Positions 17,996 through 27,021 of a DNA stretch of 42,066 nucleotides are shown piece after piece. Within the stretch, counting starts at the first letter, position 1. Each line of letters starts with the position of its first letter. Both the position numbers and the translations under genes were made by a program. The notes under the pieces were generated by a model that saw only the letters and a program-made list of their open reading frames with translations, was not told the DNA's origin and searched no databases. The DNA comes from Ignavibacteriota bacterium. GTDB taxonomy: Bacteria; Bacteroidota; Ignavibacteria; Tepidaquicellales; Tepidaquicellaceae. The stretch lies in assembly GCA_020437545.1 (NCBI GenBank), contig JAGQWH010000013.1, positions 1 to 42,066 of the forward strand, read 5' to 3'.

Positions 17996-19111
17996 TCATT
18001 CACGGAATACGTTTTTTCTGATAAGATTGATGATCGCAAGTAAAAGGAATAGTATATTGGCCATCCATGCTGTCAGTATGGGATTTATTTCTCCGTTATA
18101 GCCAAGTGTCTGCGATACTTTTATAAATCCAAGATATACAAATGCAATAAGAATGCTGAATCCAAACTGAAGGGCGGCTCCGCTTTTCCTGTTTGATACG
18201 CTGATTGACAAACCGAATAATATTATTATAATACTGGCGAACGGAAAAGAAATTTTTGAATAATAATCCACTTTTTCTTTGGATACATTTTGACCGCTTT
18301 CTTCAAGAGATTCAATTAAAGCTTTCTGTTCTTCAAGTAATAATTCTTCAGGCTTTAATTGTTTATTTGTGATCTGAACAGGGGAGAGGTAAATCTTCTC
18401 GATTCCCGGAATTTTTGTGGTGTATAATGTATCATAAAATTGATAACTTTCGACAGCTGATGAATCAAAATTTCTATTAGATACGCCGAGAAGCATCCAG
18501 TCTTTTTTAACAGAATCCCATTTCATTGAATTTATGTCAAATCTGGAATTAAGTCTGGAGATATCATTTTTATTGAAAATCTGAATAGAGGCATTTCTGC
18601 CGGATTTTTCCTTTTCATTATACAGGCTGATCGTTATGATACTGTTTTCAGAATCCTGAATATGGAGATTTTGTATTACTCCTGCAATTTTGTTTTTATC
18701 AAGATATTGTCTTTCAAAATTGAATTTAGCAGAGTTAGAACGGGGAACGACCCAACCATTGAAATAAATTGAAAGTAATGTTACTATTGCTCCAAAAATC
18801 AGCATCGGAACTGAGAATCTCATAGTGCTTATTCCGGCCGCATTTATTGATGTTAATTCCGAATATTTTGCAAATTTACTTACCGTGAATAAGGTTGCAA
18901 GCAGCATTCCAACCGGTATTAACAACTTTAATATTTCCGGTATAAAGTATATATAATACGTGACGATAAGTGAAAAATTTAATCCTTTGTCTATAAATTT
19001 ATCAAGATTCTCAAACATGTCTACCAGAATAAATATGATAATAAAACAGAATATTCCAAACAGGAAATTTCTGATAAAATGAGTTAAAATATATTTATCC
19101 AGTATTCTCAA
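17996..19111 (-). CDS. lptG: LptF/LptG-family permease
   Basis: The 371-residue YjgP/YjgQ-family protein is the inner-membrane permease of lipopolysaccharide export. It has N-terminal membrane helices (about 10-35, 50-75 and 95-118), a periplasmic beta-rich region (about 125-270) and three C-terminal helices (about 275-295, 305-325 and 335-360). The opening RILDKYILTHFIRNF and VDMFENLDKFID favour LptG over LptF, but the call is by eye. The start is TTG at 19111, since upstream codons in frame reach a stop without an ATG. Only 15 bp separate it from the divergent gene at 19127, so its promoter must lie partly within that gene. Confidence 0.88.
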   Translation of the reverse strand: MRILDKYILTHFIRNFLFGIFCFIIIFILVDMFENLDKFIDKGLNFSLIVTYYIYFIPEILKLLIPVGMLLATLFTVSKFAKYSELTSINAAGISTMRFSVPMLIFGAIVTLLSIYFNGWVVPRSNSAKFNFERQYLDKNKIAGVIQNLHIQDSENSIITISLYNEKEKSGRNASIQIFNKNDISRLNSRFDINSMKWDSVKKDWMLLGVSNRNFDSSAVESYQFYDTLYTTKIPGIEKIYLSPVQITNKQLKPEELLLEEQKALIESLEESGQNVSKEKVDYYSKISFPFASIIIILFGLSISVSNRKSGAALQFGFSILIAFVYLGFIKVSQTLGYNGEINPILTAWMANILFLLLAIINLIRKNVFRE

Positions 19112-19126
19112 AAATATTAACGTTTA

Positions 19127-19741
19127 ATGAATTATTATAAAAAGGATATTCAGCAAATATCCGAAATATCCGCATACATAGCTTTAGATAAACACAAAAA
19201 TACGGAACATTCAATGATTGAATATAAATCATCAGGATTCAGCCCGTTGAAACTGTATGAAGCTGTCTTACAGACATATCTTTTCTGTGGTTTTCCGGCA
19301 ACAATAGAATCTCTCAGAATATTCAATAAGATATTTGATAAATTTAAATTTCCTGATCATAGTCAGAAATATGACTTTGACTATCTGATGTCTGAAGGAG
19401 AAACAAATTGCAATTTAATTTATAAAAACAATTATAAAAAGTTAATTGAGAATATGAATAAATTCAGTCCGGATCTGAAAGAATGGATGATACTCGAAGG
19501 ATACGGCAAAGTGCTTGGCAGAAAAGGTTTATCGCTTCCAGAACGTGAAATTATAAATGTAACAATACTTACAGCCCGTTTTTATAAACATCAGCTTCAT
19601 TCACACATCAGAGGCTGTATGAATATCGGAGTCAGTTCAAAAGAGATGAGCATTATAATTGAAAGCTTTAATGGATTTATAAACAAAAAGAATGTAAGTA
19701 AATGCAAATTGCTTTTCAAAAGCATAATCAAATCTCCATAG
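19127..19741 (+). CDS. Carboxymuconolactone decarboxylase-like (AhpD-fold) protein
   Basis: This 204-residue protein has a CMD-like helical domain in its C-terminal half (about 120-195). The stretch LSLPEREIINVTILTARF followed by HQLHSHIRGCMNIGVS matches the family pattern in which the H-x-H-x-x-x-(A/C)-x-x-x-G segment is conserved. An earlier helix, LYEAVLQTYLFCGFPATIES, resembles a second CMD motif. The paired CxxC of peroxidase-type AhpD is absent, so a peroxidase role is unlikely. The substrate is unknown. It is divergent from lptG with starts 15 bp apart. Confidence 0.75.
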   Translation: MNYYKKDIQQISEISAYIALDKHKNTEHSMIEYKSSGFSPLKLYEAVLQTYLFCGFPATIESLRIFNKIFDKFKFPDHSQKYDFDYLMSEGETNCNLIYKNNYKKLIENMNKFSPDLKEWMILEGYGKVLGRKGLSLPEREIINVTILTARFYKHQLHSHIRGCMNIGVSSKEMSIIIESFNGFINKKNVSKCKLLFKSIIKSP

Positions 19742-19886
19742 ATGTGTTATATAATATGTATTATGTAAAGTCAAATATATTGTAATTCATTCTGATCACA
19801 ATTATTAGATATTCGTTATTCCCTTCTTAGCTGCTTCCAATGAAAATTTTACTTTTTAGTATATTTTATTTAAAGTTTTAAATCTT

Positions 19887-19894
19887 TATTTTTG
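19887..19894 (+). promoter_or_regulatory. Putative -7 element giving a near-leaderless nuoK transcript
   Basis: TATTTTTG matches TAnnTTTG exactly and ends only 7 bases before the nuoK ATG (19902). If used, transcription would begin at or just before the start codon. No clear -33 TTG is present, which lowers confidence. Confidence 0.45.
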
Positions 19895-19901
19895 CAGCAT
19901 T

Positions 19902-20204
19902 ATGATTGAAATAAATTATTATTTAATTGTCAGTGCAATTTTATTCTGCACAGGCGTAATCGGAGTTTTAGTAAGAAGAAATGCTATAGTAATATTTATG
20001 TGTATAGAGCTTATGCTCAATGCAATAAATCTTACATTTGTAGCATTTTCATCATTTATGGGCAATGTTAATGGTCAGATATTTGTGTTTATTGTCATGA
20101 CCGTTGCCGCAGCTGAAGCAGCTGTTGGACTTGCAATAGTCATAGCACTATTCAGAAATAAGGAATCTGTGAACATAGATGAAATAAATATTTTAAAGTG
20201 GTAA
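19902..20204 (+). CDS. nuoK: NADH-quinone oxidoreductase subunit K
   Basis: NuoK is a three-helix membrane subunit of complex I (MrpC-like) in the proton-pumping arm. The two conserved membrane glutamates are present, E36 (in [12 protein letters not shown]) and E72 (in [12 protein letters not shown]). The length of 100 residues is standard. nuoL follows after 30 bp. No nuoJ precedes it; the upstream neighbour is an unrelated CMD-like gene 160 bp away. Confidence 0.95.
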   Translation: MIEINYYLIVSAILFCTGVIGVLVRRNAIVIFMCIELMLNAINLTFVAFSSFMGNVNGQIFVFIVMTVAAAEAAVGLAIVIALFRNKESVNIDEINILKW

Positions 20205-20234
20205 ATAATTTTCACTTAAATTTTAATTTTTTGA

Positions 20235-22148
20235 ATGACTAATTCATTTTACCTGGTAACATTGTTGCCGCTGATCGGTTTTCTTATCAACGGTTTATTA
20301 GGAAAAAGAATCAAAAATGAAAAAGTAGTTGGCGCAATTTCAACTCTTGCTGTTTTTATTCCGTTTGTTATAGGAGCTATGACCTTTTTTGAACTTTTGT
20401 CAATGGCACCTGAGTCCAGAAGCATTCTTATAAACTATTACAACTGGATCACCGCAGGGAGTTTTTCTGTTAATTATGCTTACCTTATCGATCCCCTCTC
20501 AATTTCCCTTGTTTTGATCGTTACTGGCATAGGATCTCTGATTCATTTATATTCAATAGGTTATATGCACAATGATCCGGGTTTTGCGAAATTTTTTGCT
20601 TTCCTGAATTTATTCATTTTTGCAATGCTGAATCTTGTCCTGGCTGATAATTTACTTCTGGTTTTCCTGGGCTGGGAAGGTGTAGGATTATGTTCTTATT
20701 TCCTGATAGGATTCTGGTATGAAAAGAAATTTACCGGTGATGCTGCGAAGAAGGCTTTTATTATCAACAGAATCGGTGATTTCGGATTTATGGTTGCAAT
20801 GTTTTTTATCTTTACAAATTTTAATACTCTTGAAATATCAAAATTTCTTGAAGGACTTTCAGTTTATCAGGTTGGTGATACATTATTATTGACGATAGCG
20901 CTTCTGCTGTTTTTAGGTGCTACAGGAAAATCTGCTCAGATTCCTTTGTTTGTGTGGCTTCCTGACGCTATGGCCGGTCCTACGCCTGTCTCAGCGCTTA
21001 TACACGCAGCTACAATGGTTACGGCAGGTGTTTATCTTATTGCAAGGACTTCTTTGCTTTATGCTCTCTCCCCTGTTGCTTCCCAAATAATATTTATTGT
21101 TGGATTATTGACTGCAATCGTATCAGCTACTATTGCACTAAAACAGGATGATATAAAGAAAATACTTGCATATTCAACAGTGTCACAGTTAGGTTTTATG
21201 TTCATTGCTCTTGGAACCGGCGCATACTGGGTTGCAATATTCCATCTGATAACACACGCTTTTTTCAAAGGTCTGTTGTTTCTTGGAAGCGGATCTGTTA
21301 TTCACGGAATGCATGAAGAACAGAATATTTTAAAGATGGGTGGTTTAAAAAGTAAGATGAAAATAACCTATATTACTTTTTTAATTGGATCGCTTGCTAT
21401 CGCAGGTATCCCTCCGTTCTCAGGTTTCTTCAGTAAGGATGCAATTGTATTTGAAACTTATAAAGAATTAGGGCTCGGTTTAATGATACTGGCATTAATA
21501 GCTGCCGGTATGACAGCTTTTTATATGTTCCGAATGGTAACATTAACATTTTACGGAAAACCCCGCTATGATGAAAAAGTTGTTCATCCTCACGAATCAC
21601 CGGCTACAATGACAATACCATTGATAGTGCTGGCTGTATTGTCAACCATCGGAGGATTCATTGGTATTCCGCATGCATTTGGCTTTCATACTTACCTTAA
21701 GGAGTGGTTAAACCCAATATTCGAAAAAGCAACCGCAGTTCTGGAATCTGTTCACCCTGTTGCAGAACCGTCATATACTACTGAGTTCCTTTTGATCGGA
21801 CTTGCTATAGTAACTTCACTGATTGGTATTTTCTTAGCCGTAAAAATGTATATTAAGAAAGATAAATTTGATGCAGCGACAGGTTTCGGAAAAGTACTCG
21901 AAAATAAATATTATGTGGACGAAGCTTATGATAAAATTGTTGTAGATCCTATTCAAAAAACATCCGAAGGTTTCCTCTGGAAAATATTTGATATCAAAAT
22001 AATTGACGGCGCAGTGAATGGTCTGGCAAGATATATTTCAAACATTGGTTTTGACTGGAGAAAAATTCAGACCGGAGTTATTCAGGATTATACTACATTA
22101 TCAGTTGCCGGAGTTATAGCAATTATTTTATATCTACTGTTTATCTGA
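20235..22148 (+). CDS. nuoL: NADH-quinone oxidoreductase subunit L
   Basis: NuoL is the distal antiporter-like proton-pumping subunit of complex I. The 637 residues include the conserved core LVFLGWEGVGLCSYFLIGFW and the stretch LPDAMAGPTPVSALIHAATM. The discontinuous helix region is followed by the long C-terminal lateral helix and a last membrane helix ending LYLLFI. It is translated just after nuoK. Transcription then meets a strong terminator, so nuoM and nuoN are not in this unit. The ATG at 20235 gives MTNSFYLVTLLPLIGF, typical for NuoL. Confidence 0.96.
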   Translation: MTNSFYLVTLLPLIGFLINGLLGKRIKNEKVVGAISTLAVFIPFVIGAMTFFELLSMAPESRSILINYYNWITAGSFSVNYAYLIDPLSISLVLIVTGIGSLIHLYSIGYMHNDPGFAKFFAFLNLFIFAMLNLVLADNLLLVFLGWEGVGLCSYFLIGFWYEKKFTGDAAKKAFIINRIGDFGFMVAMFFIFTNFNTLEISKFLEGLSVYQVGDTLLLTIALLLFLGATGKSAQIPLFVWLPDAMAGPTPVSALIHAATMVTAGVYLIARTSLLYALSPVASQIIFIVGLLTAIVSATIALKQDDIKKILAYSTVSQLGFMFIALGTGAYWVAIFHLITHAFFKGLLFLGSGSVIHGMHEEQNILKMGGLKSKMKITYITFLIGSLAIAGIPPFSGFFSKDAIVFETYKELGLGLMILALIAAGMTAFYMFRMVTLTFYGKPRYDEKVVHPHESPATMTIPLIVLAVLSTIGGFIGIPHAFGFHTYLKEWLNPIFEKATAVLESVHPVAEPSYTTEFLLIGLAIVTSLIGIFLAVKMYIKKDKFDAATGFGKVLENKYYVDEAYDKIVVDPIQKTSEGFLWKIFDIKIIDGAVNGLARYISNIGFDWRKIQTGVIQDYTTLSVAGVIAIILYLLFI

Positions 22149-22160
22149 TAACTAAAATTT

Positions 22161-22219
22161 TTAGTAAAATAAAAAAGTGGGTAAGAAAAATTCTTATCCA
22201 CTTTTTTATTTTACTAAAC
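22161..22219. terminator. Bidirectional terminator in a 28-bp inverted repeat
   Basis: The arms 22161-22188 and 22192-22219 are complementary except for one G-T position. The core is GTGGGTAAGAA / TTCTTATCCAC with a 3-nt AAA loop, flanked by six A residues on one side and six T residues on the other. The outer arms extend into TTTAGTAAAAT / ATTTTACTAAA. It separates convergent nuoL and the cytochrome gene and should stop transcription in both directions. Confidence 0.93.
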
Positions 22220-22227
22220 AAAACGCT

Positions 22228-23019
22228 TTATTTTTTATTTTGCTGCATAATGAATGCTGCTATATTAGCAAGCATCTGATCCGTCAATCTGTCTTTTACA
22301 AAAAACGGCATTGCGCTATCACCTAATCTCACATTATAAATAATTGATTTTTCGTTTCCTTCAAATTCATCAAATATATCCGGTACCTTTTTTACAAAAG
22401 CCTGATCACCATGACATGATCCGCAGGCATTATTGAATTCCATCGCTCCCCTACCGGCATCACCTGTTATTTCCATTACATTTTTTTGTTCTGTTTTGAG
22501 TTTTGTTTTATCCCGGGTCGGTAAAGCTATAGTTTCATATTTTATTTCAGTCGGTGAATCTGAAGTTGCAACCGAACCATAATACTCGTTAAGTGAATTT
22601 ATCTGCTCAGTTGTCAGAGGAGTTTTCATTCTTTCATAAGACTCCCAGCAGATAGTGGCTCCGCCGGCATTCTTCAATACTTCTTCACCGGTAAATTTAC
22701 CGGAATAAGTTGAAGTTCTTTTATTTGCTCCCTGTATGTTTGAGAAGAATTTTGTTAAAGGCTTGGTCGAATTTGTTCCGTCACTATGACAATCCGCACA
22801 AGCAATATTATTTACGGAAGATTTCTGATAGAAAAGCTCTTTACCGGGAGATGTTTTTTCTGTCTCTTTTACTTTTGATTCTGTATTTGAATTTGTTTCA
22901 TCTGACTTTTGCTTTTCATCAGCAACTTTATTTTCCTTTCCGCAGGCGGAAATAAAAACTACAAGAAATAAAACTGAGAACAAATAAGCATAAGTTTTTA
23001 AAATAGTTTTTGAATTCAT
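22228..23019 (-). CDS. Dihaem cytochrome c lipoprotein
   Basis: The 263-residue protein has a lipoprotein signal (lipobox FISAC, lipidated C26) and a charged Lys/Glu/Thr linker (about 27-58). Two cytochrome c domains follow. Haem 1 is C74-x2-C77-H78 (CADCH) with M131 a possible distal ligand. Haem 2 is C199-x2-C202-H203 (CGSCH) with M237 (SAMPFF) a likely distal ligand. A free cysteine lies at GGATIC (C124). It probably carries electrons in the periplasm while anchored to a membrane; partners are unknown. It is the last gene of the long - strand cluster (34 bp after the barrel gene) and ends just before the strong terminator. Confidence 0.9.
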   Translation of the reverse strand: MNSKTILKTYAYLFSVLFLVVFISACGKENKVADEKQKSDETNSNTESKVKETEKTSPGKELFYQKSSVNNIACADCHSDGTNSTKPLTKFFSNIQGANKRTSTYSGKFTGEEVLKNAGGATICWESYERMKTPLTTEQINSLNEYYGSVATSDSPTEIKYETIALPTRDKTKLKTEQKNVMEITGDAGRGAMEFNNACGSCHGDQAFVKKVPDIFDEFEGNEKSIIYNVRLGDSAMPFFVKDRLTDQMLANIAAFIMQQNKK

Positions 23020-23053
23020 GTGATTTTTTTTAATTAGTAAAATATGTTTTAAA

Positions 23054-23875
23054 TTATTTTCCGAGTATAATGTTGATTCCTAAATTAATAATAAGCCAGT
23101 TAACTTTCTTCGTTGTTCCGTTTACATATTGAGGTACTGTATTTGGATTGGACAGATTAGTATAAAAATTTCCCTCATCGTCGTTAATAGGTATATTTTC
23201 TCTTGAATATGTCACCCTGTCCTCAAAAGTATTGCTGCCGCTTTTAAAAAACAAATTGCTGAAATGATAACCTGCGCTGAGAGTAAAATAATATTCTTTA
23301 TCTATTCTTATGTTAACACCTGCGTTTGACAGTAAACCCATCCTGAATGAATCGCTGAATATTACATTTAATGCATCATTTCTTGTCAGAGATAGAGCAA
23401 GCAAATTTAATGATATACTTGAATTTATAAAAGGATTAACAGCAGAATTAGGTGAGGGAGAAACTTCGAGCCCCATTGCAAATGTGGAGACGGAAAAATT
23501 ACTTTCAAAATTCACATCATCTTCTATGTTATTGACGACAGTTATTCCGAGATTACTTCTCCGGAAAGTATTAAAAGTGGAATAAGATCCCGTCAGGGCT
23601 GCAAGAAGAATGCCTTTGCTCTCCAACGGAAATTTCAATATTCCTGAAACATTGACTCCCGTTGAAGCAGCGTAATTATTTTTTATAAATTCTTCATTGA
23701 TAAAAATAAAACCATTATCCTCAGTCGTCACAAGATCACCTGCAAAACTGTTTCCCGGAAAAGAAAGCCCGGTGGTTATCTGAAGAAATGGCTTATTCTG
23801 CGCAGAAGATTCCCCGCTTTTTAAAAATAATAGAAACAACATTGCCATAAGTACTCCTGAATTATTCTTAATCAT
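23054..23875 (-). CDS. Outer-membrane beta-barrel-like protein, paralogue 1
   Basis: The 273-residue exported protein has a signal peptide of about 25 residues (ending SSAQ). The rest is alternating hydrophobic/polar beta strands rich in Gly, Asn, Phe and Tyr, ending INLGINIILGK, as expected for an outer-membrane barrel. It is a diverged copy of the adjacent upstream gene. Shared landmarks are STFNTF, the FSD-x-(F)R-(I/M)G stretch, the loop with EG-x-FY, and a final strand beginning (V/I)NW. The function is unknown. It starts 4 bp after the paralogue stop. Confidence 0.75.
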   Translation of the reverse strand: MIKNNSGVLMAMLFLLFLKSGESSAQNKPFLQITTGLSFPGNSFAGDLVTTEDNGFIFINEEFIKNNYAASTGVNVSGILKFPLESKGILLAALTGSYSTFNTFRRSNLGITVVNNIEDDVNFESNFSVSTFAMGLEVSPSPNSAVNPFINSSISLNLLALSLTRNDALNVIFSDSFRMGLLSNAGVNIRIDKEYYFTLSAGYHFSNLFFKSGSNTFEDRVTYSRENIPINDDEGNFYTNLSNPNTVPQYVNGTTKKVNWLIINLGINIILGK

Positions 23876-23879
23876 ATAA

Positions 23880-24776
23880 TTAGTTTACGGTTTTTGGTTT
23901 CTTTTTTTCAGGTGTATTGAAACCAATATTGACACCTATGTATGCTGTACCCCAGTTGATCTCTTTCTTTTTAGCCTGCACTTCCCTTCTTACAGAAGTG
24001 AGAACAGGTCCGTAAATACTCGAATAAAATCTGCCTTCTGCGTCATTAATAGATGCATTACTTTTTCCATACTCAATGGCATCTGCTATTCCGCCGTCCG
24101 TATTCTGATATAAAAGATTTCCTAGCTCATATTTTATTCCCAAAGCAATACCAATGTTCTGGCTTACCTTCGTTTCTATCCCTGCATCAAATGTTACTCC
24201 TATTCTGAAATCGGAAAATGACAGTGAAACTGTATCAACCCTGTTTTCAGTTCTTGACAGATCCCCGTTCATAAAATTAAATGATAAATATCCGCCAAAA
24301 TAAGGACTGACAAGATTAGTAAAAGAAGTAGGAGCTAACTCCAGTCCTAATCCGATCCCGAAATTACTGAATGTATAATCATTGCTTATACTTGTGATCA
24401 CAGTATCGAGTACATTGTTTATATTTATTACCTGCACACCTATGTTTCCGCTTTGAGCAGACTCAAATGTGTTGAAAGTATTAAAATTCAGATTCACTAC
24501 TCCTCTTACAGTAGAATATTTATCAAAATTAATTTTACCTTTTCCAAAAAAATTCAAACCTGTCTTACCGCCGTAATTGTTAGTCATAAAATCCGGATTT
24601 ATTGTCTGAACATAAAAAGATCCCAGTAGCTCGTTTGTGTAGTATGTTCCTTTGAGATCATTATACGGCTCGCTGATCCCGAATCCAAGCTGAATGGTAG
24701 GCTTATCAAATTGTGAAAATCCTTTACCGGTTAGAAAAACCAGCATTAAAATTAAAATGACATTTCTTAAGTTCAT
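23880..24776 (-). CDS. Outer-membrane beta-barrel-like protein, paralogue 2
   Basis: The 298-residue exported protein has a signal peptide at about 1-21 (ending GFSQ), then repeated amphipathic beta strands with Gly/Asn/Phe-rich turns. It finishes with a NWGTAYIGVNIGF strand and a short Lys/Pro tail (EKKKPKTVN) absent from its paralogue. The similarity to the next gene downstream suggests a tandem duplication. An outer-membrane barrel is inferred from composition, and no specific family is recognised. It follows rsmE by 3 bp and precedes the second copy by 4 bp, so all three are surely co-transcribed. Confidence 0.75.
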   Translation of the reverse strand: MNLRNVILILMLVFLTGKGFSQFDKPTIQLGFGISEPYNDLKGTYYTNELLGSFYVQTINPDFMTNNYGGKTGLNFFGKGKINFDKYSTVRGVVNLNFNTFNTFESAQSGNIGVQVININNVLDTVITSISNDYTFSNFGIGLGLELAPTSFTNLVSPYFGGYLSFNFMNGDLSRTENRVDTVSLSFSDFRIGVTFDAGIETKVSQNIGIALGIKYELGNLLYQNTDGGIADAIEYGKSNASINDAEGRFYSSIYGPVLTSVRREVQAKKKEINWGTAYIGVNIGFNTPEKKKPKTVN

Positions 24777-24779
24777 ATA

Positions 24780-25520
24780 TTAATAGTTTGAAATTAAATT
24801 AAATACTGATACAATGGCTGCAGTTTCAGCTCTGAGCTTCCTCTCGCCCAGTGAACTTATTTTCCAGTTATTTTTTTCTAATAACTCAATTTCATTTTTA
24901 CTGAATCCGCCTTCAGGTCCAATTAACAAATAACATTTCTTATCTTTTTCTTTTCGGATCTGAATTTCTGTCTGATTCAGATCATTCTCAGGATGTGAAG
25001 ATTCATACATTACGATCTTATTTGTTTCCGTCAGAGTATTTTTTATCAGATCATTCAACGATAGCTCCGGGAGAAATTCAGGCAGCAAACATCTCTGAGA
25101 CTGTCCCATTGCCCCGATGATTATTTTATTTATTCTTTTGATCTTTGAATCACTGAGTATATTTATATTTACTGTAAATTCTGTTATTACGGGTTGTATG
25201 CAATATACTCCAAGTTCTACTGCTTTTTCAATTGCAAATTCAAGTCTGTCCATATTTCTCAAAGGCGCTATGCAAAGTACAAGATCAAGACCGGGTTCAA
25301 ATTTGTTGAATTCTTTTTTTAAAATTTTACAGATAATGTTCTTACTGTCAATTTCTGATATTTCACAATGATAAATATTCCTGCATCCGTCTGTGATCGT
25401 GATATGATCACCTGTTTTTTTTCTTAGTACTTTTGCTAAATGCCTGTATTCAAAATCGTCTATAATTAATCTGTCTTTTTCCTCATCTACATTTTCCTTC
25501 GGTGTATAATAGTATTCCAT
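24780..25520 (-). CDS. rsmE: 16S rRNA (uracil(1498)-N3)-methyltransferase
   Basis: RsmE methylates U1498 of 16S rRNA using S-adenosylmethionine. The SPOUT trefoil-knot motifs are intact near the C-terminus: LLIGPEGGFSKNEIE and LGERKLRAETAA. The N-terminal PUA-like domain spans about 1-75, and the FAIEKAVELGV helix is typical. The length of 246 residues is normal. It is embedded between an OMP85-like gene (17 bp upstream) and the barrel paralogues, a housekeeping gene inside an envelope operon. Confidence 0.94.
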   Translation of the reverse strand: MEYYYTPKENVDEEKDRLIIDDFEYRHLAKVLRKKTGDHITITDGCRNIYHCEISEIDSKNIICKILKKEFNKFEPGLDLVLCIAPLRNMDRLEFAIEKAVELGVYCIQPVITEFTVNINILSDSKIKRINKIIIGAMGQSQRCLLPEFLPELSLNDLIKNTLTETNKIVMYESSHPENDLNQTEIQIRKEKDKKCYLLIGPEGGFSKNEIELLEKNNWKISSLGERKLRAETAAIVSVFNLISNY

Positions 25521-25537
25521 CCGTGATTTATAATTAA

Positions 25538-27019
25538 TTAAAATGCAGCGTCAAGATCGAATATGACCTGCGGAACGAATTTTTTTCCTTCTGTTCTGAA
25601 TGCAAAATCAGTTCGTCCGACAAACCCAAACGGCAGTATGAAATTCAGTCCTGCGCCAAAACCATTAATGAATCTTGAATTAAAAAAATCATCTGTCTTA
25701 TTCCAGACTGTACCTATGTCAAAAAATAAAGTCCCGTACATACCGAATTTATAATTCAGCTTTTTTAAAGCTCCTATGCTTTCGACTACCGGAATTGATT
25801 TACCTTCTACATACAGCGGACTGATAATCGGTATCCTGAATTCATTGAATAATCCCCATCTGTTGTTTCCCTGACTTACAACTTTCTTGTAACCTCTTAT
25901 AATTTTATCATAACCAAAATATTCATCCAGATAATACGGTATAGTGCCTCCGAATGAAATAGTACCTATTGAAGATGAAGCAAAGGTGACAGCATATTTA
26001 TCACTGAGTTTTATAGGAATGAATTTTTTGACATTAAAACTGACCTTATTGAAATCAAACAATTTCCCGAATCCGAATTTGATGTATTCAAGAAAATAAA
26101 AAGAACCTGCTGTTGTGTATTCATATGAATTCCTTGTGTCAAACTGACCTGAAAATGAGAAGGTCATAAAATTATCGTAACCGTCAGTTGAAACAGTTCT
26201 GCCAACTTCATAAGGCGAAGAATCCACTAAATTATATTTCAATCCTGCTGCAAGTGAAAAATTTTTTGTATAAAATTTACCCAGTGTAGCTCCGGCATTA
26301 AAATTATATATCAGAAAATTATCCGAACTCGAAGGAATTGCATTTGAAGTTGTATCATTCAAAGCTATTAAACTTTGATTATAATTTTTTGAAAAGCTTG
26401 AAGAGAAGGATGCAAAATAATGCGCCTTCTCCCCTATCCACGGAACGGAATATGAAAGACTTACAAAAGGTTCGTACCCAATACCAAAGCTGAGTGATAC
26501 TGTTTCATTTCTGCCTCTGAAATTTGTCCATAAGACTCTTGCGCCGGCCCAGAATTTTGAAAACTCCCCGTTCCGGAATCCGCCCTGTGGCAAAGGAAGA
26601 ATGTAAAATCTTTCCTCGACGAGTATCATTATGTCAAATACATTTGCCGAATCAGTGGGAATAGGAAATATATCAACTTTATTATATAATCCAAGTTTAT
26701 AGATCCTCTCTATATCACTCTGCAAAACCTTCGTATCCAGTTCGGAATTTTCCTTTGAATATATCTCTCTCGTAATTATGTCCTCATCTGTAATATCATT
26801 TCCGGCAATTACAATATTGCGGATATAGATCGATGGGATTATCAATGAATCATTTGACTGATTTGATCTTACAGAATCCACTTTCACTACTTTTGAAGAA
26901 TCTTCTTTAACGATACTTAAAGAATCTTCATCAGCTTTATATGTCGTATCATTTGTAAACTGCGGATATGCTATACCTGAAAACAAGAAGATTAAAATAT
27001 TTAGAATAACATATTTCAA
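25538..27019 (-). CDS. OMP85/BamA-like outer-membrane protein with a single POTRA
   Basis: The 493-residue protein has a signal peptide (about 1-20) and a Ser/Asp/Val-rich linker. One POTRA-like domain lies at about 65-150 (IRNIVIAGNDITDEDIITRE then SDIERIYKLGLYNKVDIF). A 16-strand-type barrel fills about 160-493, with a RGYKK stretch resembling the conserved (V/I)RGY motif of the family and a terminal strand ending FDLDAAF. A single POTRA makes it closer to TamA/D15-type assembly factors or specialised secretion partners than to the five-POTRA BamA. The start is TTG at 27019 (MKYVILNIL), 2 bp after the DUF2723 stop, so translation is coupled to the glycosyltransferase genes. Confidence 0.85.
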   Translation of the reverse strand: MKYVILNILIFLFSGIAYPQFTNDTTYKADEDSLSIVKEDSSKVVKVDSVRSNQSNDSLIIPSIYIRNIVIAGNDITDEDIITREIYSKENSELDTKVLQSDIERIYKLGLYNKVDIFPIPTDSANVFDIMILVEERFYILPLPQGGFRNGEFSKFWAGARVLWTNFRGRNETVSLSFGIGYEPFVSLSYSVPWIGEKAHYFASFSSSFSKNYNQSLIALNDTTSNAIPSSSDNFLIYNFNAGATLGKFYTKNFSLAAGLKYNLVDSSPYEVGRTVSTDGYDNFMTFSFSGQFDTRNSYEYTTAGSFYFLEYIKFGFGKLFDFNKVSFNVKKFIPIKLSDKYAVTFASSSIGTISFGGTIPYYLDEYFGYDKIIRGYKKVVSQGNNRWGLFNEFRIPIISPLYVEGKSIPVVESIGALKKLNYKFGMYGTLFFDIGTVWNKTDDFFNSRFINGFGAGLNFILPFGFVGRTDFAFRTEGKKFVPQVIFDLDAAF

Positions 27020-27021
27020 TT

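Noticed and set aside
19104-19118. TATTTTTG (TAnnTTTG match) on the - strand at the lptG start
   Set aside because: It overlaps the TTG start codon itself, so a promoter there would begin transcription inside the gene; likely chance.
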